A stretch of DNA of 64,000 nt from Polynucleobacter cosmopolitanus (GTDB taxonomy: Bacteria; Pseudomonadota; Gammaproteobacteria; Burkholderiales; Burkholderiaceae). The stretch is taken from NCBI RefSeq assembly GCF_002224225.1, contig NZ_NJGG01000002.1:124001-188000 (forward strand), read 5' to 3'. Position numbers and translations under genes: made by a program. Positions 1-8,699 of this stretch are shown here, piece after piece (the stretch's first letter is position 1; every line of letters begins with the position of its first letter). The notes beneath the pieces were generated by a model, which made no database searches, had not been told where the DNA came from, and saw only the letters and a program-made list of their open reading frames with translations.

Positions 1-1092
1 TTGCAAATATCTCATGGCTAAAAGAGCGCCAACAATGAAGCCTGCTAAAGCTATGAATGAACTGATGGCCAAAGTTGAAATACCGGTCAAGCCCTGACCG
101 ATTGTGCAACCAAAAGCAGTCACACCACCCACGCCCATCAAAATGCCGCCAAGCAAATGATTGCCAGTATCTTCAGCATCTCTAAAAGTTTCCCAATGGA
201 ATGTCTTGGTCACGATTGAGTAGATGAATGAGCCAACAACCAAACCAAAGACTGAAGTAATACCTAAAGTTATTTTTCTGCTTGCATCGCTGAAGAATGT
301 CAGCCACTCAATCACGTAGGCGTAAGGCGCTACATACGTCAAGCTTTCCATGCGACCACTGTTGGTTGCCACAAAAACTTCCTCTAGGGTATTTGGATCT
401 TCAGCCACATAACCCAAGACCCCTGAAATCCACCAAACCAACAGGACGGCAGCTCCAACGCCAAAGCCAGCCAAGAGATTATTGAAGCTCCAGAATTCTT
501 TTTTGATCAGTGCAAACACAATCAAGGCCCCACCAATGATGAGCGCCAAACTGATCTGCAAAGTATCTTTGGCTATGCCCATCGAAGCAGCAAGCACACT
601 TGGCAAATCCTGTTGTGTTGATAAGGTGATAAACACAGTATCAGTGGTATTGACCCTGAAAACGCCAAACACGCCTCTTAAAGTCATATAAGACGATAGT
701 GCCAAAGTTAAAAAGACCACCAAAGACTTTAGATTGCCTGAACCAATGCGCAACAACGTTTTGCTTCCGCAGCCTGAAGCTAGGACCATGCCAAAGCCAA
801 ACATCAAAGAACCCACGATGGTGGATAACCAGGTCAAGCGTGAACCGGTATAGATCGATTTACTGGTGTCAATCATGCCCACTGCAGTCATAACACCCAC
901 ACCAATGATGGCCACACCAATGGCTAAAAGCCATTGACGCATGCGAGTCCACTCACCCATGATCGCAATATCAGTGATGGCACCCATGGTGCAAAACCGT
1001 GTTTTCTGTAAAACGATGCCCAAAAGGACAGTCACCACAAACGTGGCCCAAAGAACGGTGCTAGCAATGGAATTTAAGTTAATTTCAGGCAT
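1..1092 (-). CDS. YeeE/YedE (TsuA-like) sulfur-compound permease, partial
   Basis: Read directly on the minus strand from an ATG at 1092; the frame stays open for 364 codons and leaves the window at base 1, so the C-terminus is missing. The product is a polytopic membrane protein with two repeats of the YeeE/YedE family. Cys34 sits in KTRFCTMGAI, Cys108 in the first-repeat motif SGCGSKTLLR and Cys329 in the second-repeat motif FGCTIGQGLTG. In the TsuA branch of this family, membrane cysteines pass thiosulfate through the pore. The gene follows soxB on the same strand after a terminator, so import or export of thiosulfate or sulfur intermediates for the Sox pathway is a reasonable inference. 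Family assignment is firm; the substrate is not shown by the sequence. The ribosome-binding site is weak. Confidence 0.85.
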   Translation of the reverse strand, partial: MPEINLNSIASTVLWATFVVTVLLGIVLQKTRFCTMGAITDIAIMGEWTRMRQWLLAIGVAIIGVGVMTAVGMIDTSKSIYTGSRLTWLSTIVGSLMFGFGMVLASGCGSKTLLRIGSGNLKSLVVFLTLALSSYMTLRGVFGVFRVNTTDTVFITLSTQQDLPSVLAASMGIAKDTLQISLALIIGGALIVFALIKKEFWSFNNLLAGFGVGAAVLLVWWISGVLGYVAEDPNTLEEVFVATNSGRMESLTYVAPYAYVIEWLTFFSDASRKITLGITSVFGLVVGSFIYSIVTKTFHWETFRDAEDTGNHLLGGILMGVGGVTAFGCTIGQGLTGISTLAISSFIALAGFIVGALLAMRYLQ

Positions 1093-1205
1093 AAATAGAG
1101 GTTTTACCTTTTAGCCTGACATTTTATGGCATTTTTGGCGATTAGCCCTTGGCTTGATCTTTTTGTCGAGACTTTTAAGTACTTTTGAAATTACTTCTAA
1201 TAATG

Positions 1206-1244
1206 AAGCAAGACAGCACACCACAAAGGTATGCTGTCTTGCTT
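1206..1244 (-). terminator. Intrinsic terminator after soxB
   Basis: A 13-bp perfect stem (AAGCAAGACAGCA at 1206-1218 paired with 1232-1244) lies 9 bases past the soxB stop. On the minus strand it is followed by a T-rich but interrupted stretch. It separates soxB from the YeeE-family gene, which may therefore have its own promoter or depend on read-through. Confidence 0.75.
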
Positions 1245-1252
1245 GTGATTAG

Positions 1253-2980
1253 TTATGCAGCGAAACCAGGGTTACCTTTGGCGCCCTCAATGATTGGCAT
1301 ATTGAGTTGCTTGGCTTTAACTGTCTTAATATCGCGGAGGTATTTAGCCACCACATCCCAAATTGGCTCACCACCAGCAGCTTTTGCTTCTTCTGCTACT
1401 GGAGCCCAACCCGCGACTTTGTAAGTCTTATTAGGATCAATTAATTTGCCATTGAGCGTCATGTTGCTGATGCGCTTATTGGCCTCGCCCATTGGATTGA
1501 TGGTGTACTGCAAGCCGCCCACACGCACCATGTCACCACCTTGTTGGTAGTAAGGATCTGGATTGAACAAGTTGTCCGCAATATCTTCAAGAATAGTCTT
1601 GATCATGTCGCCCTTCATCATGGTCACAGTGGTCCATGGATAAGTGATCGCGGTTTGATCAAGCACGTGTTCCATGGTGATTGCTTGACCTGGTAACAAT
1701 GATGTGCCCCAGCGGAAACCTGGTGAGAATGCAATCTCAGCATTTTTCACGGCCATCAAACCATCCAGAATCAATTGATCGAAACTACCGTTAAAGTTAC
1801 CACGGCGGTACAAAGTACCTTCAGTCACCGCAAGCTTCTCACCCAACTTGGTTTCGTAAGGGGTGCGAATCTTATCAATCAATTTGTTCATCGCTGTATC
1901 AGCAGGAATCATGTCTGAAAATACTGGCAATAATTTGTAACGGAAATCAGCAATCTTGCCACCGTTCACTTTGAAATCTAGAACGCCCAAGTATTTACCG
2001 TTTGAACCAGCATTCGTCACCAACGTAACACCGCCTGAGTTTTTCACCTTAACAGGTGTTGGTACGCCATCATGCGTGTGACCACCCATGATTGCATCGA
2101 TACCAGTCACACGGCTGGCCATCTTCAAATCCACGTCCATACCGTTGTGAGACAAAACGATCACAACTTTTGCACCCTTGGCACGAACTTCATTGACCAT
2201 CTTCTGCATGTTGTCGTCTTGAATACCAAAGGTCCAGTTGGCTACCATATAACGTGGATTGGCAATTGGGGTGTATGGGAAAGCCTGACCGATCACGGCC
2301 ACTTTCACACCATTCATTTCGCGAATCACATACGGATCAAATACCTGGTCACCGAAGTCATTGGTTTTGATGTTTTGAGCCAAGAATGAAATCTTGCCCT
2401 TGAAATCTTTTTCAACAATCTCTTTCACGCGCTCTTCACCAAGAGTCATCTCCCAGTGTGGTGTCATGATGTCTACACCCAAGGCCAAACATGCATCCAC
2501 CATGTCTTGTCCATTGGTCCACAAAGCAGTACCTGAACCCTGCCATGTATCACCACCGTCCAATAGCAAAGCACCCGGACGATTGCCCTTCATTTTCTTG
2601 ACCAATGTGGCCAAGTGAGCAAAACCACCGACTTTGCCGTATGTCGCCGCTGCTTTTTCAAAGTTCAAATAAGTGAAAGCATGAGCTTCTAAGGTATTTG
2701 GTTTGATGTTGTGAGCCTTCAATAGATGCTCGCCTACCAAGTGAGGTGTTTTACCAAACTGATCACCGAAGCCTAAGTTCACACCGGGTTCGCGGAAGTA
2801 GATTGGCTTTAATTGTGCGTGACAGTCAGTGAAATGTAGAAAGTGCACATTACCAAAACGAGGCAAATCATAAAACTTATTGGCCGCTGTTTGTGCTTGC
2901 GCGTAATCAGTATTGAGGGCCATACCACCCGCTGAGGCAACTGCAAGTACTTGTAAAAACTCTCTACGATTCATTGACAT
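1253..2980 (-). CDS. soxB: Thiosulfohydrolase SoxB
   Basis: SoxB hydrolyses the terminal sulfonate from the cysteine-S-thiosulfonate carried on SoxY, releasing sulfate in the periplasm. The 575-residue product has a twin-arginine signal (NRREFLQVLAVA, residues 4-15) and the metallophosphoesterase-type metal-binding motifs HFTDCHAQL (49-57), DGGDTWQGS (141-149), MTPHWE (172-177), LSHNG (276-280) and GGHTHDG (299-305). These are the usual dinuclear manganese ligands of the family, and the length is typical. The ATG at 2980 is preceded by AAGG at good spacing. It is the last gene of the soxCDYZAXB cluster, separated from soxX by a terminator hairpin. Confidence 0.97.
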   Translation of the reverse strand: MSMNRREFLQVLAVASAGGMALNTDYAQAQTAANKFYDLPRFGNVHFLHFTDCHAQLKPIYFREPGVNLGFGDQFGKTPHLVGEHLLKAHNIKPNTLEAHAFTYLNFEKAAATYGKVGGFAHLATLVKKMKGNRPGALLLDGGDTWQGSGTALWTNGQDMVDACLALGVDIMTPHWEMTLGEERVKEIVEKDFKGKISFLAQNIKTNDFGDQVFDPYVIREMNGVKVAVIGQAFPYTPIANPRYMVANWTFGIQDDNMQKMVNEVRAKGAKVVIVLSHNGMDVDLKMASRVTGIDAIMGGHTHDGVPTPVKVKNSGGVTLVTNAGSNGKYLGVLDFKVNGGKIADFRYKLLPVFSDMIPADTAMNKLIDKIRTPYETKLGEKLAVTEGTLYRRGNFNGSFDQLILDGLMAVKNAEIAFSPGFRWGTSLLPGQAITMEHVLDQTAITYPWTTVTMMKGDMIKTILEDIADNLFNPDPYYQQGGDMVRVGGLQYTINPMGEANKRISNMTLNGKLIDPNKTYKVAGWAPVAEEAKAAGGEPIWDVVAKYLRDIKTVKAKQLNMPIIEGAKGNPGFAA

Positions 2981-3005
2981 AAAAAAACCTTATTAAAAAA
3001 TAAAA

Positions 3006-3035
3006 AGGCCGCTAGACGCGATGGCATAGCGGCCT
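3006..3035 (-). terminator. Intrinsic terminator between soxX and soxB
   Basis: A 9-bp perfect GC-rich stem (AGGCCGCTA at 3006-3014 with TAGCGGCCT at 3027-3035) is followed on the minus strand by TTTTTATTTTTT. It lies directly between the soxX stop and the soxB start, so soxB expression needs read-through or a separate start. Confidence 0.85.
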
Positions 3036-3048
3036 GATTTGATACAAA

Positions 3049-3657
3049 TTACTGATTAACTGGTGATGCTGGATCCAACAAAAGAGCCATCACGTGACGC
3101 ATTTGATCTTCAGTTAACAACTTGTAGTGACCCATGCGAGGCATATTGCTGCATGCGTTGTAAGCTTTAGAGTTATAAATCTTGCCCCATGTGTACTGAA
3201 CAACTGCTTCAGAGTTACCGCGAACTTTGCCGTAGTTCCATAGTGAAGGACCAATGTTGCCGTGAGAAATTTCTTTCTTATTGATCTGATGACAGTTGTA
3301 ACATCCGCCACCGTTTGGCGTGCCTGCTTTATCTGTCCAAGTAGCACCACGACCGCTTTGAGCAATTTTTTCGCCCTCTTTCCAATCGCCTAGATACTTA
3401 CCATCAGAAGGTTGCTTGATAGTGGCCATATTGGCTTTTTCAATTGCTTCACGTTTTTTAGGATCACCCTTACCAGCCAGGGCAGCAGGATCAGAGCAAA
3501 ACTTTTGCGTGTCATCACGCTCCAAACGATCCATGCCAGCTTGACCATTGGCCTTGAAACTGGCTGTATGATCTTTTTCAAATTTACTTTGAGCCATCAC
3601 GGATGTTGAGGCTGCCACCACTAGTGCAGCTGAAATCATTAAATGTAATTTTTTCAT
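3049..3657 (-). CDS. soxX: Sulfur-oxidation c-type cytochrome SoxX
   Basis: SoxX is the monoheme partner of SoxA; the SoxAX complex couples thiosulfate oxidatively to the SoxY cysteine and passes the electrons to cytochrome c. The 202-residue product has a Sec signal peptide ending near MAQS (residues 21-24), one heme c motif CYNCH (119-123) and a downstream NMPRMGH segment (171-177) with candidate methionine ligands. The region between signal and heme domain is longer than in the smallest SoxX proteins, as in other betaproteobacterial forms. The start has GGGAGAT upstream. It sits 17 bases after soxA on the same strand. Confidence 0.93.
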   Translation of the reverse strand: MKKLHLMISAALVVAASTSVMAQSKFEKDHTASFKANGQAGMDRLERDDTQKFCSDPAALAGKGDPKKREAIEKANMATIKQPSDGKYLGDWKEGEKIAQSGRGATWTDKAGTPNGGGCYNCHQINKKEISHGNIGPSLWNYGKVRGNSEAVVQYTWGKIYNSKAYNACSNMPRMGHYKLLTEDQMRHVMALLLDPASPVNQ

Positions 3658-3674
3658 TATTTATCTCCCGCGAC

Positions 3675-4475
3675 TTAGCGCTTCAATCCTGGTGTATTAA
3701 TCACGCCATCTTTGGCTTTTGCGCCCATATAAACCGACAAGGCAATGGTCACGTCTGATGTGTAAATTGGCTCAGGGAAACGCTGTTGACGGTAGCAGTC
3801 ATTCAAACGACGCTGCATGGTCCAAAAGTTTCCGCTTGATACGCGATAAGCGGGCCAGTAACCAAAACCTAAGGCAGCGCCTTTTTGATCAGTGATGTTA
3901 GGCAAGTCTTGCAAACGAATGCGCTTACCATCTTCAGCATGGCAAGATGCGCATGAGAAGTCCATTGGACCACCTTGGAAGAAGAAAGCCTTTTCACCCA
4001 TGGCGTACATTTCTTTTTCTTTTGGATGCTTCACAGGCACATTGATTTTCATACCTTTAGATGCAGTCACAACATAAGCAACAACTGCTTCAACATCTTT
4101 GCGCTTACCTTTTTCAAAGCCAGCATTGATGATTTCTTTTGCATCATAGCCTTGTAACTTTTCCATACAGGTGATGATCCGCGACTCTAAGTCTTGCACT
4201 TTATTAGTATCTTTAAAGTAACGTGGTAATTCAGCTGAGGCACCTTTTACAACGCCAGGACCTTTTCCAAGATCACACTTTTCAAGCGATGCATTTTTTG
4301 GTCCCATAGGCTTTGACCAAATGTCTTCACCAGCGGCTTCATATAACTCAGCTGGATTGCCATCAGCGATCATTTCACGGTATTTCGCAATATCATCAGT
4401 CGCACTTTGAGCCATGGCAAGACCTGCCATCATGCTTAAAGAGACTAATAAAGCACTGTTCATAGCTTTTTTCAT
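3675..4475 (-). CDS. soxA: L-cysteine S-thiosulfotransferase subunit SoxA
   Basis: SoxA is the catalytic subunit of SoxAX. I choose the ATG at 4475 rather than the upstream start at 4508, because GAGGAG lies 6 bases before it and it begins a clean Sec signal peptide (residues 1-23). The 266-residue protein has one heme motif CASCH (175-179) and the catalytic cysteine Cys227 in RRLNDCYRQQR, which carries the persulfide ligand in characterised SoxA. The site of the N-terminal heme of diheme SoxA holds only single cysteines (Cys67, Cys103), as in monoheme SoxA, where they form a disulfide. A terminator-like hairpin separates it from soxZ. Confidence 0.95.
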   Translation of the reverse strand: MKKAMNSALLVSLSMMAGLAMAQSATDDIAKYREMIADGNPAELYEAAGEDIWSKPMGPKNASLEKCDLGKGPGVVKGASAELPRYFKDTNKVQDLESRIITCMEKLQGYDAKEIINAGFEKGKRKDVEAVVAYVVTASKGMKINVPVKHPKEKEMYAMGEKAFFFQGGPMDFSCASCHAEDGKRIRLQDLPNITDQKGAALGFGYWPAYRVSSGNFWTMQRRLNDCYRQQRFPEPIYTSDVTIALSVYMGAKAKDGVINTPGLKR

Positions 4476-4497
4476 TACTTGCTCCTCATATTGACAA

Positions 4498-4527
4498 AAA
4501 CCCGTCAATCTTTCAATTGACGGGTTT
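4498..4527 (-). terminator. Terminator-like hairpin between soxZ and soxA
   Basis: A 12-bp perfect stem (AAACCCGTCAAT at 4498-4509 with its complement at 4516-4527, loop of 6) ends in five T residues on the minus strand. It lies 13 bases past soxZ and 22 bases before the soxA start, where partial termination would reduce soxAX relative to soxYZ. Confidence 0.8.
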
Positions 4528-4540
4528 CTTATTTTTCTTA

Positions 4541-4852
4541 TTAGCTTACTTTTGCTTTATCTGTGCGAGTGTCGTTCTTGTTATCAACCCAAGTTACGCT
4601 AACCTCATCACCTTTAGCGCCGCCCTTGAACTTGAAGTTCAAGAATGGATCTTTTGATACAGCTGGACCAAACTCACCTTGGAACACTTGCTTACCTTTG
4701 CAAGTTGCAGTGATAGTCGTGATGTGGTGTGCTGGAATAGTTTTTCCAGATGAATCTTTACGTTGACCAGTTTCCATGTCGTGTTTCATCAACACTTTAA
4801 CGTCAACAATACCGCCAGTCTCTTGGGCGCGTACGCGCATTGGATCTGCCAT
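4541..4852 (-). CDS. soxZ: Thiosulfate-oxidation carrier subunit SoxZ
   Basis: SoxZ is the small immunoglobulin-fold partner of SoxY; the heterodimer carries sulfur intermediates on the SoxY C-terminal cysteine. The 103-residue product starts MADPMRVRAQ and has the family segments KVLMKHDMETG and PAHHITTITAT, with the usual length. It has no signal peptide, consistent with export piggy-backed on the Tat signal of SoxY. It follows soxY with a 55-base gap and has AAAGGAA before its ATG. Confidence 0.96.
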   Translation of the reverse strand: MADPMRVRAQETGGIVDVKVLMKHDMETGQRKDSSGKTIPAHHITTITATCKGKQVFQGEFGPAVSKDPFLNFKFKGGAKGDEVSVTWVDNKNDTRTDKAKVS

Positions 4853-4907
4853 TTTTATTTCCTTTCAGTACAAATATGATTAGTTAAATGAATTGTGTGA
4901 GGGGGAA

Positions 4908-5363
4908 TTAACCGCCGCAACCACCCAAAGTCACCTTAACTTCTTTAGTCGATACAAACCATTTGCCATCAGCCTTCACCAAAGCGTGAACGTTGGATGT
5001 TTGACCCATCTTCACACGTGAAGCCACGAACGGCTCTGTGTCAGCAGTCATGATGAATTGAGCAGCCAATGCACTTGGGTTCTTCTCAACCAAAATAGCG
5101 ATTTGTTGTGTTTTTGCCATTGTTGTTGTTACGCCCACAGGCACAACCGCACCGTTTTCAGCAATATCAGGAGCGTTAATTGTGATCGCGCCAGATTTGT
5201 CAGCTGAAGAACCACCTAGTGCTTTTAGCACTTCATCCAATGTTTTGCCTTCAAAAGCAGCTTTGTTCCATGCTGCAGCTTCTGCTTGAGAAATGAGGCC
5301 TGTTGCAGCCATCAAACCGATTACCGCTGTCAATCGCAGTGCTTCACGACGTTTATGGTTCAT
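4908..5363 (-). CDS. soxY: Thiosulfate-oxidation carrier protein SoxY
   Basis: SoxY is the central carrier of the Sox cycle: substrate sulfur is bound to a cysteine on a flexible C-terminal arm that visits SoxAX, SoxB and SoxCD. The 151-residue product has a Tat-type signal (HKRREALRLTAVIG, residues 3-16) and ends in the diagnostic GGCGG, with Cys149 as carrier residue. It directly precedes soxZ. AAGGAG lies upstream of the ATG. Confidence 0.97.
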   Translation of the reverse strand: MNHKRREALRLTAVIGLMAATGLISQAEAAAWNKAAFEGKTLDEVLKALGGSSADKSGAITINAPDIAENGAVVPVGVTTTMAKTQQIAILVEKNPSALAAQFIMTADTEPFVASRVKMGQTSNVHALVKADGKWFVSTKEVKVTLGGCGG

Positions 5364-5428
5364 ACGAACTCCTTCATAAAAAACTAACTATCAAAAATTT
5401 CAATTTCTAACTAGACAATATTACCTGT

Positions 5429-6490
5429 TTATTTACCAGTAAGCATCCATTTTACGAGTACCTCAATATCACCATCAGAGACGTGGGCATGGGGTGGCAT
5501 GGGAATTGCACCCCAAACACCAGCACCACCCACCTTCACTTTTGCATGCATTTTCTTGATGGCATCAGCTTGGCCTTTGTATTTGGCAGCCACTTCAGAA
5601 ATAGCAGGACCGATGGCACGGCTGGCTGGGGCATGGCAAGTGGCACAGTTGTGCTTCTTGAACAAGCCTTCAGGCGTGATTGATTCAGCCGCAGTCATAC
5701 TCACCGCCATCAAACCTTTGCCTGGCAGATTGCTGACTGGAGGTTTGGTTGTATCAACGCCACGATATGGGCCGTATGGCCTATTTTGCAGCGCAAGATT
5801 TTCATGGGCATTGCGGGCATAGTCAGGCAATGACGATCCAATCGTGACGTGCTTTGTGCAATTGGTCATACAAGCAGTTGCTTTAACATCTGGCTTACCG
5901 CCTTCATTCCACATGCCGTGAGCTTGAGTCATGCCATTTCGGTTAGGCATTAATTTTTGAACATCAGCAATGTTTTTATCACTCAATGTGAAATCGTCCG
6001 GAACAATCTCAGCCATGGCCAAGATGTAACCTAAAACAGCATAGGTATCATCCGGCGTCAAAGTCCTTGGGGCATTCCAGGGCATGGCACGGTAAATGTA
6101 ATCCCAAAGTGTTGAAACAGTCGCAACCTTCATCAAGGTTGTCCGCTGTGGTTGTTTGTCACTCAACAATGAAGCCACACGACCAGTTTTCATGTCTTCT
6201 TTGGTTGTTCCACCAACAATTGGTGTGAACACTTCATTAGATTCACCAAAAGTACCGTGACAAGATGCACAACGACCTTCCCAAACTTCCTGACCACGCA
6301 AAGTATTACCAGATCCTGCTGGCAAGCCTTTGAAGTCTGGACGAACGTCGATATCCCATGCAGCAACTTCAGCCTTGGTCGCTTCACGACCAATACCAGT
6401 GTACTTAGACTGAGCAACACCTTCAGCAGTAAAGCTAAATGCCAAACCTGCTAAAACCAAAGTTTTAGTTAAATTAGCCAACTTGAACAT
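5429..6490 (-). CDS. soxD: Diheme cytochrome c subunit of sulfur dehydrogenase, SoxD
   Basis: SoxD accepts electrons from the molybdenum subunit SoxC during six-electron oxidation of the sulfane sulfur left on SoxY. The 353-residue product has a Sec signal peptide (residues 1-26) and two heme c motifs, CASCH (74-78) and CATCH (282-286), each in its own cytochrome domain. Its start overlaps the soxC coding end by 17 bases, suggesting translational coupling. Two further cysteines at about 207 and 211 (CMTNC) are not part of a heme motif. Confidence 0.93.
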   Translation of the reverse strand: MFKLANLTKTLVLAGLAFSFTAEGVAQSKYTGIGREATKAEVAAWDIDVRPDFKGLPAGSGNTLRGQEVWEGRCASCHGTFGESNEVFTPIVGGTTKEDMKTGRVASLLSDKQPQRTTLMKVATVSTLWDYIYRAMPWNAPRTLTPDDTYAVLGYILAMAEIVPDDFTLSDKNIADVQKLMPNRNGMTQAHGMWNEGGKPDVKATACMTNCTKHVTIGSSLPDYARNAHENLALQNRPYGPYRGVDTTKPPVSNLPGKGLMAVSMTAAESITPEGLFKKHNCATCHAPASRAIGPAISEVAAKYKGQADAIKKMHAKVKVGGAGVWGAIPMPPHAHVSDGDIEVLVKWMLTGK

Positions 6491-7823
6491 TGCTCAACTC
6501 CCCGTTCGTATCAAGCTTCCATGCTTGGATTGCATTGTTGTGATAGATGGAACGTGTACCACGCACTTCTCTTAATTGTTTGATCATTGGCTGAACATAG
6601 CCAGTTTCATCCGTTGCACGTGACATCAAGATGCCTGGTGAACCATCCCAAACCCAGTCAAGGTTAAAGCGCGTGACGGCTTTAGAAAGCACTGGAGTCT
6701 CAAGACGAGCTCTGCGCCAGTTGTTACCGCCATCAACAGATACATCCACATGTTTGACCTTACCGCGACCAGACCATGCCATACCGCTGATATTGTAGAA
6801 ACCTTTGTCTAGCAATTGCTGGCCACCAGATGGTGTGGTGATCACAGACTTACATTCTTGAATGGTGGTGTACTGACGGTGTAAACCACTTGGCATCAAA
6901 TCGATGTAGTGAACTGCTTCATCTTTTGTAGCGTAAGGCATATCGCCTACTTCAATACGACGTAACCACTTCACCGAGCTAACACCTTGAACACCAGGAA
7001 CCAACAAGCGCAATGGGTAGCCATTTTCAGGGCGCAACATTTCGCCATTCATACCCCATACAACCAATACGTCTTTAAGTGCTGCATCCATTGGAATGGT
7101 TCTGGTCATACCTGAGCCATCACCACCTTCAGCCAAGATGTATTTACCATTCTTAAGGTCAGCACCGCACATATCGAGCAATACTGAAAGAGGGACACCT
7201 GTGAATTCGCAACAAGACAACATGCCGTGGGTGTACTGCACGCTTGGTACAGCGACATTACCCCACTCTAAACCTGTATTAGCACCGCACTCAATGAAGT
7301 GAATGCGTGAAACGCTTGGCAAACGCATCAAATCGTCCATCGTGAACACTTTTTGCTGCTTAACCATTCCGTTCACCATCAAACGATGTTGTGCTGGATC
7401 GATGTCATACCAACCTTGGTGGTGACGCTCGAAGTGCAAACCGTTTGGCGTGATGATGCCGAAAAAACCTTGTAATGGTGCAAATGCCACAGACGCTGCG
7501 GAGACTCGTGTCAAACCTGGAGACTCGCGACGCTGTAAAGCAGCTTCCCATTGTGATGGCATGCCATAAGGACGAGCCGCTACTGGCTGCCCCAAAGTTG
7601 TTTGCCATGGCTGCTTTTCTAAAATAGCTTTATCACCATCAGCGGCAATTGCAGAACCTGCTGCAGTAGCACCCAATGCTGTTACAAAACTTTTGCGCAG
7701 GAAACCACGACGAGTTTCATTCAGACCATGCTCATAAACTTCATCAGCAAATTGCTGAGTCACGAAGTTTTCTGGCGCACGACGAAGCCTACCAATTGGC
7801 GTTGATTTACTCTTAAATGTCAC
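6474..7823 (-). CDS. soxC: Molybdenum subunit of sulfur dehydrogenase, SoxC
   Basis: SoxC belongs to the sulfite oxidase fold and forms sulfane dehydrogenase with SoxD. No ATG fits the start: I choose GTG at 7823, which has GGGGG at good spacing; a TTG at 7835 in the same frame is the alternative. From the GTG the protein has about 449 residues. It carries a twin-arginine signal (NETRRGFLRKSF), the molybdopterin-coordinating cysteine in HFIECGANTG (about residue 179) and the SVKWLRRIEV segment followed by a dimerisation domain. It is the first gene of the leftward sox cluster; its presence predicts complete oxidation of thiosulfate to sulfate without sulfur globules. Confidence 0.93.
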   Translation of the reverse strand: MTFKSKSTPIGRLRRAPENFVTQQFADEVYEHGLNETRRGFLRKSFVTALGATAAGSAIAADGDKAILEKQPWQTTLGQPVAARPYGMPSQWEAALQRRESPGLTRVSAASVAFAPLQGFFGIITPNGLHFERHHQGWYDIDPAQHRLMVNGMVKQQKVFTMDDLMRLPSVSRIHFIECGANTGLEWGNVAVPSVQYTHGMLSCCEFTGVPLSVLLDMCGADLKNGKYILAEGGDGSGMTRTIPMDAALKDVLVVWGMNGEMLRPENGYPLRLLVPGVQGVSSVKWLRRIEVGDMPYATKDEAVHYIDLMPSGLHRQYTTIQECKSVITTPSGGQQLLDKGFYNISGMAWSGRGKVKHVDVSVDGGNNWRRARLETPVLSKAVTRFNLDWVWDGSPGILMSRATDETGYVQPMIKQLREVRGTRSIYHNNAIQAWKLDTNGELSNVQVG

Positions 7824-7835
7824 TAGGACCCCCAA

Positions 7836-8057
7836 AGATTCATGCTAAACAAAATACTGACTTATTGATGTTGAATATCTTTTCAACTGAGATGTGTCAT
7901 TATTCACTTTTATAGATTGTTTTGGAATATGCAAATAATGAAAGTGTTGTTATTTTTTTGCTAACAAGGGTATTTACTGAGCAAAAAATGTGAATACTTA
8001 TTGCATCTACCTAACTGTTATTCACTTCTAGCAAACACTTATTTTTTATACCTAACT
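7836..8057. promoter_or_regulatory. Divergent control region soxC / modB with TATTCAC repeats
   Basis: This AT-rich gap separates leftward sox from rightward modB-modC. TTATTCACTT occurs as a direct repeat at 7900-7909 and 8018-8027, and its core appears inverted as GTGAATA at 7990-7996. No classical -35/-10 pair is obvious. The repeats could be operator sites for a sox regulator, which is not encoded in the window; this is inference from repetition alone. Confidence 0.35.
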
Positions 8058-8699
8058 ATGACGATTGATACGCAAGCACTGATACTGACTCTGAAGCTTG
8101 CATTATTTACCTTGCTCTTTTTAATTCCATTTGGAGTATGGGTTGCTTATCGTTTGGCGAGCATGCAAAAAGGCAAATCATTTTTAGAGGCCGCCCTCGC
8201 CTTACCTTTGGTTTTACCTCCTACAGTTTTAGGTTATTACTTGCTGGTGAGCTTTAGCAATGTCACTCTTTTCAATCAGCCACTGACTTTTACTTTCACT
8301 GGCTTGGTGATTGCTTCAATTATTTTCAATTTGCCATTTGCAATTCAACCGATTCAACGCGCGTTCGAAGCGATTCCACAAGACATACGTGAAGCCGCGC
8401 AATGCAGTGGCTTGAGCCCCTGGAAAGCCTTCAAGTTAATTGAGCTACCACTGGCTTGGCGCGGCATCGTGAGTGCTGCAGTGATTACTTTTGCGCATAC
8501 CTTGGGCGAGTTTGGTGTGATCTTGATGATTGGTGGCTCGATCCCAGGAGAAACTAAAACGATTGCCATCTCAATTTATGACAGCGTGCAGAACATGGAT
8601 CATGCCAGTGCCAGTGGCATGTCATTAATGCTGTTAATCATTTCATTGTTAGCCATTACTTGGAGCTATCAATTGACTGCCAAGAAGCGAGCTGCGTGA
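8058..8699 (+). CDS. modB: Molybdate/tungstate ABC transporter permease ModB
   Basis: ModB forms the membrane channel of the molybdate importer. I start it at the ATG at 8058; the open frame extends upstream to a TTG at 8001 but that leader is unlikely. The 213-residue product has about five hydrophobic spans and the permease EAA loop REAAQCSGLSPWKAF followed by IELP, which docks to the ATPase. It overlaps modC by three bases (ATGA-type junction). No modA binding-protein gene is present beside it, so the substrate (molybdate or tungstate) is inferred from ModB similarity and the molybdoenzyme neighbours. Confidence 0.85.
   Translation: MTIDTQALILTLKLALFTLLFLIPFGVWVAYRLASMQKGKSFLEAALALPLVLPPTVLGYYLLVSFSNVTLFNQPLTFTFTGLVIASIIFNLPFAIQPIQRAFEAIPQDIREAAQCSGLSPWKAFKLIELPLAWRGIVSAAVITFAHTLGEFGVILMIGGSIPGETKTIAISIYDSVQNMDHASASGMSLMLLIISLLAITWSYQLTAKKRAA

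Noticed and set aside
2072..2389. 105-codon frame antisense to soxB
   Set aside because: The His-rich product is a shadow of soxB codons; no ribosome site.
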